Origin: Vibrio sp.
GTDB taxonomy: Bacteria > Pseudomonadota > Gammaproteobacteria > Enterobacterales > Vibrionaceae
Assembly: GCA_007124475.1 (NCBI GenBank)
Contig: SLFB01000255.1
Span: 1 to 5,500 of the forward strand
Length of the DNA stretch: 5,500 nucleotides
Direction of reading: 5' to 3'
Shown here: positions 3,664 to 5,500 of the stretch, piece after piece
Layout: every line of letters starts with the position of its first letter
Numbering within the stretch: position 1 is the stretch's first letter
Position numbers and translations under genes: made by a program
Notes under the pieces: generated by a model
Database searches by the model: none
What the model was told of the DNA's origin: nothing
Seen by the model: the letters and a program-made list of their open reading frames with translations, nothing else

Positions 3664-5500
3664 ATGCGTCTCGATAGATTTACCAGTAAGTTTCAAATTG
3701 CTATTTCAGATGCGCAATCTCTGGCGCTAGGCCGTGATCATCAATACATAGAGCCCGTTCACTTGATGGTTGCGCTATTAGATCAAAATGGCAGTCCAAT
3801 TCGTCCCTTATTAACTATGTTGAACATTGATGTCGCTCAGTTACGTTCTAAATTAGGTGAAATCTTAGAAAAATTACCTAAAGTGACGGGTATTGGCGGC
3901 GATGTACAACTTTCAAGCTCATTAGGTAGCTTGTTTAACTTGTGTGATAAGGTTGCTCAGAAGCGACAAGATGCTTATATCTCATCGGAAATATTCTTAC
4001 TGGCAGCGCTAGAAGATAAAGGCCCACTTGGTCAGTTATTAAAAGCTCTAGGTCTGAATGAGAAAAAACTGGCGGCGGCGATTGAAACGATTCGTGGTGG
4101 TCAGAAAGTAAATGATCCGAATGCTGAAGAGCTTCGCCAAGCATTAGAAAAATTTACCATAGATTTAACCGAACGAGCTGAACAGGGTAAGTTAGATCCT
4201 GTCATTGGCCGTGATGATGAAATACGTCGCACAATTCAAGTGTTACAACGGAGAACCAAAAATAATCCGGTAATTATCGGTGAGCCCGGAGTAGGTAAAA
4301 CCGCAATTGTGGAAGGTCTTGCGCAGCGAATTGTTAATAATGAAGTTCCAGAAGGGTTACGCGGTCGGCGAGTTCTTTCTTTAGATATGGGGGCGCTCAT
4401 TGCTGGCGCTAAATATCGCGGTGAATTTGAAGAGCGTTTAAAATCAGTACTCAATGAATTGGCGAAAGAAGAAGGTAACGTCATCTTATTTATTGATGAG
4501 TTACATACTATGGTCGGCGCTGGTAAGGGTGAGGGCTCGATGGATGCGGGTAATATGCTTAAACCAGCATTAGCGAGAGGTGAATTGCATTGTGTTGGTG
4601 CGACCACGCTGGATGAATATCGGCAATATATTGAAAAAGATCCTGCTCTTGAACGTCGTTTCCAAAAGGTTTTGGTCGACGAGCCAAGTGTGGAAGATAC
4701 GGTGGCGATTTTACGCGGCTTAAAAGAGCGTTATGAACTCCATCATCATGTAGAAATTACCGATCCAGCGATTGTTGCAGCGGCAACGTTATCGCATCGT
4801 TATATTTCAGATCGCCAGTTACCCGATAAAGCGATTGATTTAATCGACGAGTCAGCTTCAAGTATTCGTATTCAAATGGATTCGAAACCGGAAGCATTAG
4901 ATAAATTAGAACGTAAAATCATTCAGTTAAAAATTGAGCAACAGGCACTGAGTAATGAGCATGATGATGCTAGTGAAAAACGCTTAGGCTTGTTAAATGA
5001 AGAGCTGAAAGAAAAAGAGCGGGAGTACGCTGAACTAGAAGAAATTTGGAATACGGAAAAAGCGGCCTTATCAGGCACTCAACATATCAAAGCGGCGCTG
5101 GAGCAAGCTCGCTTAGACCTAGAGGTAGCAAGACGTGCTGGAGACTTAAATCGCATGTCAGAATTACAATATGGTCGAATTCCAGAGCTAGAAAAGCAGT
5201 TAGATCTAGCCACGCAAGCTGAAATGCAAGAAATGAAGTTACTACGTAATAAAGTAACGGATGAGGAAATTGCTGAAGTATTATCAAAGCAAACCGGAAT
5301 ACCAGTAGCAAAAATGCTAGAAGCAGAAAAAGAAAAGCTTCTACATATGGAAGAATTTCTTCATCAGCGAGTTATTGGGCAAAGTGAAGCGGTTGATGCG
5401 GTCGCAGATGCTATTCGCCGCAGTCGAGCTGGATTATCGGATCCGAATCGACCAATAGGTTCGTTTTTATTCTTAGGACCCACTGGTGTAGGTAAAACAG
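3664..5500 (+). CDS. clpB: ATP-dependent disaggregase ClpB (Hsp104 family), 3' end outside window
   Basis: ClpB is a hexameric AAA+ machine that pulls polypeptides out of aggregates together with DnaK/DnaJ/GrpE in the cytoplasm. The window holds the first 612 codons of a protein usually near 857 residues; it runs off the edge and is not broken. Numbering matches E. coli without gaps. The order is: N-domain (about 1-143, starting MRLDRFTSKF); first ATPase domain with Walker A GEPGVGKT (206-213, Lys212), pore-loop Tyr251 in GAKYRGEFEERL, Walker B Asp278-Glu279, Thr315 and the arginine-finger pair Arg331-Arg332; then the coiled-coil middle domain (about 410-525), which contacts DnaK, with Tyr503 in SELQYGRIPELEKQ. 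The second ATPase domain begins with VIGQSEAV and ends at Walker A GPTGVGKT (Lys611, Thr612). Promoter and ribosome binding site are strong. The internal start used for the short isoform in E. coli (Val149) is GTA here. Confidence 0.97.
   Translation, partial: MRLDRFTSKFQIAISDAQSLALGRDHQYIEPVHLMVALLDQNGSPIRPLLTMLNIDVAQLRSKLGEILEKLPKVTGIGGDVQLSSSLGSLFNLCDKVAQKRQDAYISSEIFLLAALEDKGPLGQLLKALGLNEKKLAAAIETIRGGQKVNDPNAEELRQALEKFTIDLTERAEQGKLDPVIGRDDEIRRTIQVLQRRTKNNPVIIGEPGVGKTAIVEGLAQRIVNNEVPEGLRGRRVLSLDMGALIAGAKYRGEFEERLKSVLNELAKEEGNVILFIDELHTMVGAGKGEGSMDAGNMLKPALARGELHCVGATTLDEYRQYIEKDPALERRFQKVLVDEPSVEDTVAILRGLKERYELHHHVEITDPAIVAAATLSHRYISDRQLPDKAIDLIDESASSIRIQMDSKPEALDKLERKIIQLKIEQQALSNEHDDASEKRLGLLNEELKEKEREYAELEEIWNTEKAALSGTQHIKAALEQARLDLEVARRAGDLNRMSELQYGRIPELEKQLDLATQAEMQEMKLLRNKVTDEEIAEVLSKQTGIPVAKMLEAEKEKLLHMEEFLHQRVIGQSEAVDAVADAIRRSRAGLSDPNRPIGSFLFLGPTGVGKT

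Noticed and set aside
4236..4607. A 123-codon minus-strand open frame inside clpB
   Set aside because: It lies opposite the highly conserved first ATPase domain of ClpB; the frame is a by-product of that coding sequence.

Overview
The window looks like a piece of a gammaproteobacterial chromosome, most likely Vibrionaceae or a close relative. The basis is the gene set and order raiA – bamD – (divergent) rluD – pgeF – clpB, the same core block known from Escherichia coli and Vibrio. The proteins are close to their E. coli counterparts by eye, but the DNA is more A+T rich than E. coli. I am confident of the family and not of the genus.

Layout. Positions 1-56 are the 3' flank of raiA with no supported feature. 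The minus strand carries raiA (57-383) and, upstream of it, bamD (811-1569). They are separated by a long 427-base gap that holds a strong inverted repeat just after bamD, a good sigma-70-like promoter and a probable CRP-controlled raiA promoter. A 153-base divergent region (1570-1722) separates bamD from rluD and contains a sigma-E-like promoter pointing at bamD. The plus strand carries rluD (1723-2697) and, 11 bases later, pgeF (2709-3443), whose Shine-Dalgarno sequence overlaps the rluD stop codon. A 220-base gap with a hairpin over the pgeF stop and a near-consensus heat-shock (sigma-32) promoter leads to clpB (3664 to the window end). clpB is cut by the window edge just after the Walker A lysine and threonine of its second ATPase domain.

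How the genes relate. They are housekeeping and stress functions: ribosome hibernation (RaiA), outer-membrane protein assembly (BamD), 23S rRNA pseudouridylation (RluD), peptidoglycan precursor quality control (PgeF) and protein disaggregation (ClpB). The regulation suggested by the sequence fits: CRP/starvation for raiA, envelope stress for bamD, heat shock for clpB. rluD and pgeF look like a translationally coupled pair.

I found no mobile element, CRISPR array, tRNA/rRNA gene, toxin-antitoxin pair or unknown multi-gene system. The points worth a second look are regulatory: the raiA leader, the bamD/rluD divergent region, the hairpins at gene ends, and the apparent absence in clpB of the internal start codon known from E. 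coli.
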